A DNA stretch of 64,000 nt from an uncultured Bacteroidales bacterium (GTDB taxonomy: Bacteria; Bacteroidota; Bacteroidia; Bacteroidales; UBA932), in the NCBI GenBank assembly GCA_944325445.1, contig CALVAG010000002.1, forward strand, positions 164,442 through 228,441, read 5' to 3'. The position numbers were made by a program, and so were the translations under genes. Shown here piece after piece: positions 43,894-53,799 of the stretch. The stretch's first letter is position 1, and the number at the start of each line of letters is the position of its first letter. A model generated the notes under the pieces. The model did not search any database. It worked only from the letters and a program-made list of their open reading frames with translations, and was not told the origin of the DNA.

Positions 43894-45300
43894 ATGGCAA
43901 AAGTCAAGAAAGTCTGGTTTTGCAGAAATTGCGGATATGAGTCGGCCAAGTGGCTCGGGAGGTGTCCCTCGTGCGGCGAGTGGAACGCGATGGTGGAGGA
44001 GAATATAGTTCAGTCTCCGCAAATCTCTTCATTTTCCGGTATGCCGTCGAAGGCGCAGCCTGTGCCGATTACAGCCATAGAGAATAGAGATGAAGAGCGC
44101 ATCGTATCTGGGCTGCAGGAGTTCGACAGAGTATTGGGGGGCGGATTGGTAAAGGGTTCGCTGGTGCTTATAGGCGGGGAACCCGGGATAGGAAAATCTA
44201 CGCTCTCGCTGCAGATACCTTTTGCCTGCAGCCGTCTTAAAACATTATACGTTTCCGGAGAGGAGAGTGCAAGACAGATTAAGTTGCGGGGCGACAGAGT
44301 CTCTTCCGCCCTTCCGGAAGCCGGCGGGCCGGCCACCGGAGCGAATTGCTATATCTTGCCTGAAATTTTGCTGGAAAATATTCTTGAAAAGGCAAAATCG
44401 CTCGGGGCGGAACTTCTTATAATAGACTCTATACAGACGATATATTCGCAAAGGATAGATGCATCTGCCGGAAGCATCTCCCAAATAAGGGAGTGCGCTG
44501 CAGCTTTGCTCCGTTTTGCAAAAGAGAGCAATGTCCCTGTGATTATTATCGGCCATATTACCAAAGAGGGGATAATTGCCGGTCCTAAAATCCTTGAGCA
44601 TATAGTAGATGTAGTGCTCCAGTTCGAAGGCGATGCGAAAAACGCCTACAGAGTGGTCAGGAGCATTAAAAACAGGTTCGGCTCGACATCGGAACTTGCT
44701 GTATACCGTATGACCGACAGCGGCCTCAAGGAGGTTGTGAACCCCTCGGAAATGTTTATGCCGATGCACGAAAAAGGGTTGAGCGGAATAGCGGTGGCTG
44801 CAATGATAGATGGCACAAGGCCGTTTCTTATAGAAATTCAGTCGCTTGTAAGCAGCGCCGCATACGGTATGCCGCAACGTTCATCTACCGGTTTCGATGT
44901 GCGCAGAATGAATATGCTGCTGGCCGTATTGGAAAAGAGAGTGGGGTTCAAGCTCTCCCAGAAAGATGTCTTTCTCAATATTGCGGGCGGATTGAAAATC
45001 ACGGACCCCGCCTGCGATCTTGCAGTTGTGGCGGCCATACTTTCATCCAATTTCGATCTGGGTATTTCCGAAAAGAGCGCATTTGCTGCAGAAGTGGGGT
45101 TGAGCGGAGAGATACGCCCTGTAAGTCAGATAGAAAGAAGAATTTCCGAAGCAGCCAAATTGGGGTTCGACAGGATATATGTTTCGTCATTCTGTGATGT
45201 TGCGGCAGGCCTGGAGAAAAAAATTGAGATTGTAAAACTCTCCAATATCCGCGAGATATCAAAATATTTGTTACCTTTGCACCGTTTCGAAAAGAAATAA
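43894..45300 (+). CDS. radA: DNA repair protein RadA
   Basis: A 468-residue protein. An N-terminal zinc finger has Cys10, Cys13, Cys24 and Cys27. The RecA-like ATPase follows with Walker A at about 93-101 (GGEPGIGKST) and the RadA-specific KNRFGS at about 258-263. The C-terminal Lon-like domain holds SSTGFDVRRMNMLLAVLEKR. RadA helps branch migration during recombination repair. It is followed within five bases by a tRNA gene. Confidence 0.97.
   Translation: MAKVKKVWFCRNCGYESAKWLGRCPSCGEWNAMVEENIVQSPQISSFSGMPSKAQPVPITAIENRDEERIVSGLQEFDRVLGGGLVKGSLVLIGGEPGIGKSTLSLQIPFACSRLKTLYVSGEESARQIKLRGDRVSSALPEAGGPATGANCYILPEILLENILEKAKSLGAELLIIDSIQTIYSQRIDASAGSISQIRECAAALLRFAKESNVPVIIIGHITKEGIIAGPKILEHIVDVVLQFEGDAKNAYRVVRSIKNRFGSTSELAVYRMTDSGLKEVVNPSEMFMPMHEKGLSGIAVAAMIDGTRPFLIEIQSLVSSAAYGMPQRSSTGFDVRRMNMLLAVLEKRVGFKLSQKDVFLNIAGGLKITDPACDLAVVAAILSSNFDLGISEKSAFAAEVGLSGEIRPVSQIERRISEAAKLGFDRIYVSSFCDVAAGLEKKIEIVKLSNIREISKYLLPLHRFEKK
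45272..45279 (+). promoter_or_regulatory. putative -7 box of the tRNA-Pro gene inside radA
   Basis: TACCTTTG near the radA 3' end lies 26 bases before the tRNA 5' end. It matches TAnnTTTG; a -33 match at the right distance is weak. Confidence 0.4.
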
Positions 45301-45305
45301 GTGTA

Positions 45306-45379
45306 CGGGATGTAGCGCAGTTGGTTAGCGCGCCACGTTCGGGACGTGGAGGTCGGGCGTTCGAGTCGCCTCATCCCGA
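45306..45379 (+). tRNA. tRNA-Pro (anticodon CGG)
   Basis: A cloverleaf of 74 bases can be drawn: acceptor 45306-45312 with 45372-45378 (CGGGATG/CATCCCG), a D arm GCGC/GCGC, an anticodon arm CCACG/CGTGG with loop TTCGGGA, and a T arm GGGCG/CGCCT with TTCGAGT. The anticodon is CGG. The CCA end is not encoded. The gene overlaps the 3' end of the OstA-like reading frame on the other strand. Confidence 0.93.
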
Positions 45380-47355
45380 CTCTTTCCAAAGAGATTCTCT
45401 CTATATTCGGAGATAGTCTCTTTTTCATTTTTAAAATAGATATCCGCAACGGAGTAGAGCGGCAGCTCTAGGCACTCTTTCTCTCTTCTCAAACTCTTTC
45501 TTACGGCTCTGTCGCAAACTTCCTCCCTGCTTACGGGCCTGCGTTCGGGGAACCATACGAATCCTCTCAAATACTTCTCTTCAGCGGTGAGATTGTATGT
45601 GGGGTAGACATCGTTTTTCAACTCTTCTATATACTTTATCCTTTGGATTTTTCTCTCTTTTATCCTGGCTGATATGATTCTGCCCTCCTTCCTGTTCATG
45701 GTGGTGATAAGACTGTCCTTTTCTCGTAAAAAGAAAATCATGGAGGCCCCTCCGATTGCATCGAACCGGTAAATATCGTTCTCCTTGAAAAAGGCGATCA
45801 TTTCCGTTCCCCTTACCTGGTTGAAATGCGAACTGTCTTCCTGTGCGGAGATAAAGGCATTCGAAATCATATTTGCCTTATAAAGGGCATTATTGCGGAA
45901 TGAGAGCTGGATGCTGTCGGAAGTTATCTGATTGATGGTATCATTCCACAATACGGGCTCTTTGTAAAGTCTGGCAATGGAATCTATGCCCGTGTAGACC
46001 AATGAGTCGCACACTGCCTGAAAGTCTGCCCTGAAAAGTTTTACATTATGCCATGCATCTATAAAGGCGACGGATGAGGTATCTGCCTGTACAGGTTCCG
46101 GCCGTATGGCGGCTACAGAGTCCTGCAGTGGCATATCCGCCACAACCGTTGTGCTGTCTGCCTCTGCGGAAATTCCTGTGTGCAGTTCTTTTATCTCCTC
46201 TGATTCCGCCTGTTGCCCGGCAGCTGCGGCCGCAGCCTCTTCTGCACTGACTCCGACCATATTGCTCCTGTGCTTCATCCGTTCCAGATATGCGGCATTT
46301 TCGGCCTCGATTACGGCTAAGGGGTCCATGTCCGCAAGTTTTTTTCTCTCTTTGGCTAAAGCGACAGTGGCGCTGTCTATGTCGCAAAACCTTTCCGTAT
46401 GGTAGATTATGGTATCCGCCCTGAAAAATATGGTGTCCCTTATCTCATTTTCCACAGTGTACAGGGCTACGGACGGCGTATCGCTCAGCGTAATGCGTCT
46501 TTCATCCGGAAGATATTCTGCAAAATCCGCAAAGGCGATTGCGGACTGCACGGTATCGAGTATCTGGATATTTCCGTACAGACGCGCTATACCGTTGTTC
46601 CGGTCATAAATCAGGGTATCGGACCAAAGTTCCTGGTCGGCGGTCATGATATAGCTCTCCCTGTCGAAATGGAAAGTATTGGACGGCCTGTCAAGATAGC
46701 CGGATTCAGTAGTAAGGATATTCTCTTCCTGCCATGCCGTAGTTCCCTTTCCGAAGAAGACCCTGTCGCTTTCGGTATTGTAGCGCAGTTCGTCGGACTT
46801 TATAAAGACGGAATCTGTAAACATCTCCACATCGTTGTAAAAGTAAAAAGTCTTCTCGTGGGAGACATACCTGCCGTTGAGGCTCTCTATGAGATTCCCG
46901 TCTGTGCCGCGCATGGCTCCGCCGTTATAATATACGGCAATGCTGTCTTTTGTGTTGTAATCAAGGTAGTTCGTGCGCAAGACATTCCCGTCTTTGTCGA
47001 AAAGCTCTACAAGGTGCCCTCTGAATTGGGCCAGATCCTGCTCCACGAAGTAATCAATCTTGTCGCTTGTGAGAAACGTATTTTCCTGGATAATCTGTAC
47101 GTGCCCTATTGCGTGGATTATATTGCTTTTTACCTCCCAAAGGGCCGTATCGCATAGCAGATAGGTATCGTTGTGCAGAAAACGGGCCGGCCCTATTACT
47201 TTACGGTACTGTACTCCGTTGGTATCTTCGAGTGAGGCCGCCTTTGCCTCTATAAGCCGTACCAGCGAGTCTCTCTCCGTTTCCTGTTGTGCATAAAGCG
47301 GAATGACGGAGAGTAACAGCAGTATGGGTAACAGAACCTTTTCGATATGCCGCAT
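45325..47355 (-). CDS. OstA-like (LptA family) protein; end overlaps tRNA-Pro
   Basis: A 676-residue exported protein (signal peptide about 1-22, ending IPLYAQ). The N-terminal part resembles the OstA/LptA domain of LPS transport (NDTYLLCDTALWEVKSNIIHAIGHVQIIQ) and continues as a long series of beta segments with internal similarity. A low-complexity Ala/Glu/Ser/Thr stretch at about 355-420 divides two halves. The last 17 codons lie within the tRNA-Pro gene on the other strand, so the native C-terminus may be shorter or the overlap is real. Last gene of the surA group. Confidence 0.85.
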   Translation of the reverse strand: MRHIEKVLLPILLLLSVIPLYAQQETERDSLVRLIEAKAASLEDTNGVQYRKVIGPARFLHNDTYLLCDTALWEVKSNIIHAIGHVQIIQENTFLTSDKIDYFVEQDLAQFRGHLVELFDKDGNVLRTNYLDYNTKDSIAVYYNGGAMRGTDGNLIESLNGRYVSHEKTFYFYNDVEMFTDSVFIKSDELRYNTESDRVFFGKGTTAWQEENILTTESGYLDRPSNTFHFDRESYIMTADQELWSDTLIYDRNNGIARLYGNIQILDTVQSAIAFADFAEYLPDERRITLSDTPSVALYTVENEIRDTIFFRADTIIYHTERFCDIDSATVALAKERKKLADMDPLAVIEAENAAYLERMKHRSNMVGVSAEEAAAAAAGQQAESEEIKELHTGISAEADSTTVVADMPLQDSVAAIRPEPVQADTSSVAFIDAWHNVKLFRADFQAVCDSLVYTGIDSIARLYKEPVLWNDTINQITSDSIQLSFRNNALYKANMISNAFISAQEDSSHFNQVRGTEMIAFFKENDIYRFDAIGGASMIFFLREKDSLITTMNRKEGRIISARIKERKIQRIKYIEELKNDVYPTYNLTAEEKYLRGFVWFPERRPVSREEVCDRAVRKSLRREKECLELPLYSVADIYFKNEKETISEYRENLFGKSRDEATRTPDLHVPNVAR
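45387..45425 (+). terminator. putative terminator after tRNA-Pro
   Basis: An imperfect stem with AAAGAGA at the base paired with TCTCTTT, followed by T-rich sequence. It lies within the 3' end of the OstA-like reading frame of the opposite strand. Confidence 0.5.
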
Positions 47356-47364
47356 GACGCAGTA

Positions 47365-48732
47365 CTATTTTATCCAGCCGTCGCGCTCGAAATTACATTT
47401 TTTAAAGAGATCGTCTATTATTATCAGAGTCGATTCCTGATGCTCTTTAATGAATTTGTTTATGGCTTCGACCTGTTTGGTGTTGTTCGCATAGTTTTGA
47501 ATCACCATGAAATCATCTTCAAGGGTAGCTGTATGCGAAGGTTTGATATCGTCCAATTTTATAATTTTGTAGAGAGTGTTGCCGGAACGCCCTTCGTTGT
47601 CCGTAGATTCGAATGGCGCGGAGATATCGCCTATCTTCATCTCCCTTAAAACCGCATAGTCGGCCGGTTTGAGCTGGTCCATTTCAAAATAGTCTGCACC
47701 CGTATTCGGGTCCGACATCACGCCTCCGTTTATGGAAGATTTAGGGTCCTGCGAATAGATTCTTGCCGCAAGGTCGAACGTAATGCTGTCTGCAAGGATT
47801 TTTGTCCTTATACTGTCGAGCTCCTTAAATGCCTTGTCGCGGTCTTTGGAGGTATATTCGGGTTTAAGCAAAATATGACGTACGTTTATCATATCGCCGT
47901 CTTTCTCGACCATTTGAATGATATGGAATCCGTCGGGGGTTTCAACTATCTGCGAAATTTGCCCCGGTTTCAATGCTGCAGCAGCATCCGAAAACGCAGG
48001 CCAGAATATGCTTTTTGGAGCCATTCCCAGCTCTCCGCCGCGCATTACGCTCTCCGGGTCCTGCGAATAGAGTGTGGCAAGGGTGCTGAATTTCTCTCCG
48101 TTTAGTATTCTGTTCCTGAAATCGAGCAGTCTCTCCCTTACGGCTGTTACGGCTTCGTCTTTCGATGGGTAGAGTGCAATCTGGCTTATTTTGTATTGTG
48201 TCGAGATGACAGGGAGACTGTCTTTATCCATCTTCTTATAAAATTTTTCAATCTCCGCCGGAGTCATGGAACCTGCCTGCTGCATCACGTTCTGCTGCAT
48301 CTGCGATGTAAGATTCTGCTCTGTAAGCAACTCCCTCCAGTCATTCCTGAGTTTATAGAGCGGCTTGTTGAAATACTCTTCCAGCCTCTCCTCGCTTCCC
48401 AGCGATGCTATTGCGGTATTGATTCTATTTGTCAGTTCCATTTCGACCTGGTCTGCAGAGGCTGTAAGGCTGTCCAGTTTTGCCTGAGCCAAAAAGAGCT
48501 TCTGCCCCATCAGGTTTTCCAATATGCTGCAGCGTATATTTCCATCGGATGCATACCCCTGTGCCATCATCATCTGCACTTCTGACTCGAGTTGGGAAAG
48601 AAGTATGAATTCATTGCCTACAGTCGCTATGGTCTTGTCTATAAGCCCCTCTCCGTATCTTTGGGCATACAGGGAAATATTTATGCCTGCCAAGAGGCAT
48701 AAAAGCAATGCAATCCTTTTAGTCATCTTCAT
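47365..48732 (-). CDS. surA: periplasmic chaperone SurA-like peptidyl-prolyl isomerase
   Basis: A 455-residue protein with a signal peptide (about 1-23). The SurA N-terminal helical domain covers about 25-165 (VGNEFILLSQLESEVQMMMAQG). Two parvulin-type PPIC domains follow, with STLATLYSQDPESVMRGGELGM and IIQMVEKDGDMINVRHILLKP as landmarks. SurA escorts outer-membrane proteins to the Bam complex. It sits in a row with an upstream lipoprotein and the OstA-like gene, consistent with envelope assembly. The start overlaps the upstream stop by four bases. Confidence 0.93.
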   Translation of the reverse strand: MKMTKRIALLLCLLAGINISLYAQRYGEGLIDKTIATVGNEFILLSQLESEVQMMMAQGYASDGNIRCSILENLMGQKLFLAQAKLDSLTASADQVEMELTNRINTAIASLGSEERLEEYFNKPLYKLRNDWRELLTEQNLTSQMQQNVMQQAGSMTPAEIEKFYKKMDKDSLPVISTQYKISQIALYPSKDEAVTAVRERLLDFRNRILNGEKFSTLATLYSQDPESVMRGGELGMAPKSIFWPAFSDAAAALKPGQISQIVETPDGFHIIQMVEKDGDMINVRHILLKPEYTSKDRDKAFKELDSIRTKILADSITFDLAARIYSQDPKSSINGGVMSDPNTGADYFEMDQLKPADYAVLREMKIGDISAPFESTDNEGRSGNTLYKIIKLDDIKPSHTATLEDDFMVIQNYANNTKQVEAINKFIKEHQESTLIIIDDLFKKCNFERDGWIK

Positions 48733-49586
48733 TTTTCTATTATTTTTAGATCTCTGTTATCCAGTGCCTTGTTTAAAATTTTATGGTGGAAATCAGATAG
48801 CAGTTTCAGTTTTCTGTTGCTTAATATCTGGCTCTCTATCCTTTCTGCATTATATTCGAACGGAGACAATTCTCCCTTGCCTATAAAATCCGTTACATAC
48901 AGGAACCTGCAAAAAGGAGGGTCGCTGTTTTCAAAAAAAACATTTCCGTTCCTTATGCCATGCAAAAGTGTTGCCGTATCTATTTCCATATCTCGTGCCA
49001 CTGTTGAAATATCTATCCAATTTTCGGTAAAATTGTGATATTTATATGCCGCATTGTATAGAAACTCTTCCGGATTTTCGTTCCCTTCATTGCCGCTTTG
49101 CAACAACAGGCTTCTTACCTTGGCAAGCAGCGGGGAGCCGCCATGCATAGTTACGGTCCAGCCTTTTACAAGCCCTTCTTTTGTCTTGAATTCGTCCTGC
49201 CTGCTTTTATAATAACTCTCCTGTTCGTCCCGGGTTACCAATGTGTCCAACTGTTGCTCGATATATCTGTTTTCCAATCTGTAAATCAGCAGCTGGTTTT
49301 TATACTCCTCCACCAGAGCCGCCACATCCCTCTCCTCTTTGGAGAGTCTTCTCTGAGCTTCTATGACAAGCAGTTTGTTTAAGGCCCATGAGTTTATGTA
49401 TCGTCTGGTGAAATTGACACTGTCTTCGCCTGTAGAGGTTGCAGGTATGAACCTTTGCACATCTTCCCGGTATAGTTTCGAATCTCCGATTTGCGCAATT
49501 ACATCCCCTTCAGGTTCGCTCTCTTTTGAGCAGCATCCCGTCAGCAAACTTGCTGCAAGCAAAAAGATAGTGTAGAATTTGCCCAT
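48729..49586 (-). CDS. SurA-related lipoprotein without a clear PPIC domain
   Basis: A 285-residue lipoprotein (lipobox LTGC at about residues 15-18). The part near 28-125 looks like a SurA N-terminal domain (IGDSKLYREDVQRFIP, then DEQESYYKSRQDEFKTKEG). No catalytic isomerase domain is recognisable. It is probably an envelope chaperone working with SurA. It lies four bases after guaB and overlaps surA by four bases. Confidence 0.75.
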   Translation of the reverse strand: MGKFYTIFLLAASLLTGCCSKESEPEGDVIAQIGDSKLYREDVQRFIPATSTGEDSVNFTRRYINSWALNKLLVIEAQRRLSKEERDVAALVEEYKNQLLIYRLENRYIEQQLDTLVTRDEQESYYKSRQDEFKTKEGLVKGWTVTMHGGSPLLAKVRSLLLQSGNEGNENPEEFLYNAAYKYHNFTENWIDISTVARDMEIDTATLLHGIRNGNVFFENSDPPFCRFLYVTDFIGKGELSPFEYNAERIESQILSNRKLKLLSDFHHKILNKALDNRDLKIIEK

Positions 49587-49589
49587 AGC

Positions 49590-51065
49590 CTAACGGCTGT
49601 AATTAGGAGCCTCCCTTGTAATCGTAACGTCGTGAGGGTGATTTTCAATTACTCCGGCAGAAGTGATCCTTACGAATTTTGCACTCCTCAAATGCTCTAT
49701 ATCGGGTGCACCGCAATATCCCATCCCGGCTTTGAGGCCTCCGGCAAGTTGGTAAACGACCTCGTCGAGAGTACCTTTATATGGAACTTGCGCTACTATT
49801 CCTTCCGGCACAAGTTTCTTCACGTCATCCTCCATATCTTGGAAATATCTGTCTTTGGAGCCCTGCTGCATAGCTTCGAGAGAACCCATCCCCCTGTAGG
49901 ACTTGAATTTTCTTCCGTTGAGGATAATCGTCTCTCCCGGAGATTCTTCAACGCCTGCAAAGAGAGAACCTGCCATAATCGTACTTGCTCCTGCAGCGAG
50001 AGCCTTCACTATATCTCCGGAGTATCTTATGCCTCCGTCTGCGATAATCGGAATGCCTGTCCCTTTAAGTGCGTCTGCCGCAAGCATTATGGCGGTAAGC
50101 TGGGGGACACCTACGCCTGCCACTACACGGGTGGTGCAGATAGAACCCGGCCCTATGCCTACCTTTACTCCGTCTACTCCGCATTCGGCCAATGCCGAAG
50201 CGGCCTCACCGGTGGCGATATTTCCGGCTATGACCTGCAGATGGGGGAAGGCCTGTTTCACCTCTTTTATAACCTTGAGTACATATACGGAATGGCCGTG
50301 TGCGGTATCTACGACAATGGCATCCGTATCTACCGATACCAGTTTTTCAACCTTTTGGAGGGTGTCTGCACCTACTCCTACGGCTGCTGCAGCAAGCAGA
50401 CGGCCCTTTGAATCCTTGCTTGCAATAGGGTTGTCTTTGATTTTTGTAATATCCTTATATGTGATGAGGCCTACAAGCACTCCATGTCTGTCTACGACAG
50501 GCAGCTTTTCGATTTTATGCTTTTTAAGCAGATTGGTAGCCTGAATGAGATCGGTGCCGCTTTCCGTCGTAATGAGATTCTCTTTGGTCATTATCTCTTT
50601 TACCGGCGTTTTGAGGTTGTCTACGAATCTCAAATCCCTGTTGGTTACGATTCCTATCAGACATCCTTTGGTATCTACAACGGGAATGCCGCCTATATGG
50701 TTTTGCTTCATCAGGTTCAGGGCATCTGCCACAGTCGCGTCGGGATTGATTACGATAGGGTCGTAAATCATGCCGTTCTCCGCTCTTTTCACCCTTCTTA
50801 CATGTTCCATCTGCCTTTCGATAGGCATATTTTTATGGATGACACCTATTCCGCCCGATCTTGCAATCGCTATCGCCAGTTCCGCCTCGGTTACGGTATC
50901 CATGGCCGCGGAAACGATGGGAGTCTGCAATTTTATCTCTTTGGAAAAGTAACTGCTGATATTCACCTGCCTGGGCAAGACTTCCGAGCGGGCCGGAATC
51001 AGCAGGACATCATCGAATGTCAATCCTTCAGGAATGAACCTATTTACTAATAACTGTTGCTGCAT
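49590..51065 (-). CDS. guaB: IMP dehydrogenase
   Basis: A 491-residue enzyme that oxidises IMP to XMP, the committed step of guanine nucleotide synthesis. The barrel start [17 protein letters not shown] is followed by two CBS domains at about 95-210. The catalytic Cys lies in GPGSICTTR near residue 305. The active-site flap and the [10 protein letters not shown] loop are present. It is cytosolic. It is the first gene of a transcript that continues into envelope genes, a mixed gene group. Confidence 0.97.
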   Translation of the reverse strand: MQQQLLVNRFIPEGLTFDDVLLIPARSEVLPRQVNISSYFSKEIKLQTPIVSAAMDTVTEAELAIAIARSGGIGVIHKNMPIERQMEHVRRVKRAENGMIYDPIVINPDATVADALNLMKQNHIGGIPVVDTKGCLIGIVTNRDLRFVDNLKTPVKEIMTKENLITTESGTDLIQATNLLKKHKIEKLPVVDRHGVLVGLITYKDITKIKDNPIASKDSKGRLLAAAAVGVGADTLQKVEKLVSVDTDAIVVDTAHGHSVYVLKVIKEVKQAFPHLQVIAGNIATGEAASALAECGVDGVKVGIGPGSICTTRVVAGVGVPQLTAIMLAADALKGTGIPIIADGGIRYSGDIVKALAAGASTIMAGSLFAGVEESPGETIILNGRKFKSYRGMGSLEAMQQGSKDRYFQDMEDDVKKLVPEGIVAQVPYKGTLDEVVYQLAGGLKAGMGYCGAPDIEHLRSAKFVRITSAGVIENHPHDVTITREAPNYSR

Positions 51066-51085
51066 AATGGAAATATTTTAAACAA

Positions 51086-51093
51086 CAAAGTTA
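51086..51093 (-). promoter_or_regulatory. -7 box of guaB
   Basis: TAACTTTG on the minus strand, 20 bases before the guaB ATG, matching TAnnTTTG. Confidence 0.55.
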
Positions 51094-52032
51094 TGAAAAA
51101 CGGCAGAATTTACAATATTTTCCCTGCCAACTGTCGCGCTCTTCGAGCCTTTTGTCCAACATCCTCAAAAGTTCGGTGTTTCTGACAAGCCCCCATGGTT
51201 TCTCCTCGACGAACCGGGGCGGGACCTCTCCTGCAAAACGCTCTATGCAGAACTCCGGGCGGAGCCTCTCCAGCAGGTCTATGAAAAAATCGAGATACTC
51301 TTCGAGCGTAAATGTTACGAAATCCTCGCGGCGTTCTCTGAATTCCCGTTCCATAGGAGTATTCTTTATAATCTGCAACTGATGGAATTTCAGCGAATTG
51401 CATTCCAGTTCGTTTATAATGTCGCTCATTTGCAACATCTCTTCCCTGCTCTCTCCCGGCAGTCCGAGAATAAAATGGGCGCATTGCCATATACCTCTCT
51501 TATGCGTCTGTTCCACGGCACGCCTGGCCGTTTCGAAATCGTGCCCCCTATTTATCCGGAGCAGGGTCTTGTCATAACAGCTTTCGATACCGTATTCCAC
51601 GATTACGATTTTTCTGTGCGAAAGTTCCTGCAGGTAATCCAATTTCTCTTCATCGACGCAATCCGGCCTCGTACCTATTGCGAGCCCCTCTATCAGAGGA
51701 TGCGACAGTGCGGTCTCATAAATGGCCTTCAACTTTTCGAGCGGTGCGTATGTATTGGAAAATGACTGGAAATAGGCCAGATATCCTCCGCTGTTGCGAT
51801 ACCTTACCTTATGAAACTCTATTCCTTCGTCTATCTGTTCTGAAATAGATTTGTCGGGAGTGCTGTAATTCGGATGAAATGCTGCGTTATTGCAATATGT
51901 GCAACCTCCATAACCTGCTTTTCCGTCTCTGTTCGGGCAGGTGAATCCGGCATCTATCACCACTTTCTGCAATCTGTGGCCGTACTTTTCCTTCAGAAAT
52001 GCAGAATAGGAGTTATATCGCTTCGATGTCAT
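51091..52032 (-). CDS. TIGR01212 family radical SAM protein
   Basis: A 313-residue protein with the atypical radical SAM cluster spacing of this family: Cys32, Cys44 and Cys47 (CPNRDGKAGYGGCTYC). The barrel follows (FQSFSNTYAPLEKLK, then GIESCYDKTLLRINRGH and AHFILGLPGE). The C-terminus ends with a CxxC pair (KYCKFCRF). The family includes YhcC; the substrate is unknown. Its start overlaps the YhcH-family gene by 20 bases. Confidence 0.9.
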   Translation of the reverse strand: MTSKRYNSYSAFLKEKYGHRLQKVVIDAGFTCPNRDGKAGYGGCTYCNNAAFHPNYSTPDKSISEQIDEGIEFHKVRYRNSGGYLAYFQSFSNTYAPLEKLKAIYETALSHPLIEGLAIGTRPDCVDEEKLDYLQELSHRKIVIVEYGIESCYDKTLLRINRGHDFETARRAVEQTHKRGIWQCAHFILGLPGESREEMLQMSDIINELECNSLKFHQLQIIKNTPMEREFRERREDFVTFTLEEYLDFFIDLLERLRPEFCIERFAGEVPPRFVEEKPWGLVRNTELLRMLDKRLEERDSWQGKYCKFCRFS

Positions 52033-52483
52033 TTTTTATCTTGACCTTGAAGACTGCTTTTACGATTTCGCCTTCGCCTATGAGCGGCGCATGGGCATCC
52101 GAAGGAAAGACGATGGCAAGGTTGTCTTCGCCGATACTTATATAATTGTCGGGATGTTCATCTCTAAGAAATGCTACATCATCCGCCTCGTTGTATTTTA
52201 CATCTTTTACATCGCAAAGGCTTCTGTCTTTTATTCCCATCGTCTCCGCACCTTTGAGAATGACATGGATATCTATATGGGAATCATGCGTCTCGAGCGG
52301 AGCCCGGTCAATATCTTTCAATTGTTCTCTGCTTATGGTGCAATATACCCTCTCTCCGTCCAGTTCGTGCCTTCCCTCGTTTTCAGGGTTGAACTCTTTT
52401 GAACGCATGAATTTGTAAACCTTGTCGAACCCCTCCGCGAGGTTTCTGTATTTCTCGAAACTTTTTACCGAATCTAAAATCAT
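52013..52483 (-). CDS. YhcH/YjgK/YiaL family protein (DUF386)
   Basis: A 156-residue single-domain protein of the cupin-like DUF386 family. Landmarks are GRHELDGERVYCTIS, ETHDSHIDIHVILKGAETMG and the DAHAPLIGEG segment, whose His and Glu residues probably bind a metal. Relatives are linked to sialic-acid or other sugar metabolism in enterobacteria. No sugar genes are nearby, so its role here is open. It leads the radical SAM gene on one transcript. Confidence 0.88.
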   Translation of the reverse strand: MILDSVKSFEKYRNLAEGFDKVYKFMRSKEFNPENEGRHELDGERVYCTISREQLKDIDRAPLETHDSHIDIHVILKGAETMGIKDRSLCDVKDVKYNEADDVAFLRDEHPDNYISIGEDNLAIVFPSDAHAPLIGEGEIVKAVFKVKIKNDIEAI

Positions 52484-52497
52484 AACTCTATTTTTTA

Positions 52498-52505
52498 CAA
52501 AAGTA
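52498..52505 (-). promoter_or_regulatory. -7 box of the YhcH-family gene
   Basis: TACTTTTG on the minus strand, 14 bases before the ATG. Divergent from the promoter at 52520. Confidence 0.5.
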
Positions 52506-52519
52506 ATAGGTTAATTTCT

Positions 52520-52527
52520 TATCTTTG
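52520..52527 (+). promoter_or_regulatory. -7 box of the NlpC/P60 gene
   Basis: TATCTTTG, 38 bases before the ATG at 52566. The pair of divergent boxes leaves about 15 bases between them. Confidence 0.6.
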
Positions 52528-52565
52528 CCTAATGTGAAAAAAAAATTAACAAATATTCCAGCAGC

Positions 52566-53783
52566 ATGAAAAAACTACCTTTATCGGCGCTATTTGCCGT
52601 GTTACTGTTACTTAATTCCTGCGGATCTTCTTCAGAAGATGCTACAATCGTAAAAATCAAGGATATTTATGGCGGGGTAAAATCGGTTCTGGCTCCGGAC
52701 GGCCGCTCGAAAGTTTTTGAAGTGAATGTAGACAAGATCGGGGGCGACTATGTTTTACGGGGCGCTACCAACGATGCAAATTGCAAAGATTCGCTTCTCG
52801 AGGCGTTAAGCGCAAATAATGTGGCGGTATTGGACAGTATCAGACTGTTGCCGTCTGCAGATTTGGGAGACAAACTGTACGGTGTTACCGCCCAGTCTGT
52901 AATAAATTTCAGAACGAGAGGAAGCTACAGCGCAGAATCCGCAACCCAGACCATGATGGGCACCCCTGTCAGAATATTGGAGAAACGCGACGGATGGACA
53001 AGGGCAATAACACCCGAAGGATATATAGCATGGGTTTCGAGTCCGAGTCTTGCATATATGGATGAAGCGGAGTTCCGGGCATATCAGGATGCAGACAAGG
53101 TGGTGGTTACCGATAAATATATTACCATGTACGAGAAACCGTCGGCATCTTCGCAAATGGTAAGCGATGCCGTCTGGGGCAATATCCTGCTGGATCTGGG
53201 AAATGCCGGAGCGTGGAAGAAAGTCGCAATAGCGGATGGCAGGGAGGGATATGTCCCGAGATCTTCCGTTCAGGATTTCGATACATGGCTCAAGCAGCGC
53301 AACCCTACTGCCGACAATATCATCAAGACTGCGAAACAGTTTATAGGTGTGCCGTACATGTGGGGCGGTACCTCGATCAAGGCTGTGGATTGCAGCGGAT
53401 TTACAAAATCCACCTATTATCTCAACGGTTTGATTCTGGCCAGAGACGCGTCTCAACAGTGCTATACCGGAGATGACGTGGATATCAAACAATATACAGA
53501 CGGAGAATACACTCTCGACGCCCTTAAAAATCTGAAAAAGGGAGATTTGATATTCTTCGGTTCAAAGGCTACGCCCGAGAAAAAGGAGCGGATAACACAT
53601 GTCGGAATATACATAGAGGACGGCATCTTTATCCATTCTGCCGGCAAAGTGAGAATCAACTCTCTGATACCGGATGCAGACAACTACTATACCGGCTCCG
53701 TAAGGCTGGTAAGGGCGCAACGCATATTGGGCAACCAGGATTGCGGCAAAGGCATAGTTTCGATGAATACCATTTACGAATAA
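52566..53783 (+). CDS. SH3 and NlpC/P60 domain lipoprotein, peptidoglycan endopeptidase
   Basis: A 405-residue protein. A lipobox (LLNSC, Cys about 19) anchors it. Two bacterial SH3-like domains cover about residues 110-255, and an NlpC/P60 domain follows with Cys276 (VDCSGF), His345 (THVG) and His357 (IHSAG). Such enzymes cut the D-Glu-diaminopimelate bond in wall peptides, releasing L-Ala-D-Glu dipeptides. The next gene encodes the matching epimerase. It begins after its own promoter. Confidence 0.93.
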   Translation: MKKLPLSALFAVLLLLNSCGSSSEDATIVKIKDIYGGVKSVLAPDGRSKVFEVNVDKIGGDYVLRGATNDANCKDSLLEALSANNVAVLDSIRLLPSADLGDKLYGVTAQSVINFRTRGSYSAESATQTMMGTPVRILEKRDGWTRAITPEGYIAWVSSPSLAYMDEAEFRAYQDADKVVVTDKYITMYEKPSASSQMVSDAVWGNILLDLGNAGAWKKVAIADGREGYVPRSSVQDFDTWLKQRNPTADNIIKTAKQFIGVPYMWGGTSIKAVDCSGFTKSTYYLNGLILARDASQQCYTGDDVDIKQYTDGEYTLDALKNLKKGDLIFFGSKATPEKKERITHVGIYIEDGIFIHSAGKVRINSLIPDADNYYTGSVRLVRAQRILGNQDCGKGIVSMNTIYE

Positions 53784-53799
53784 TATAAACCGAATAGTC

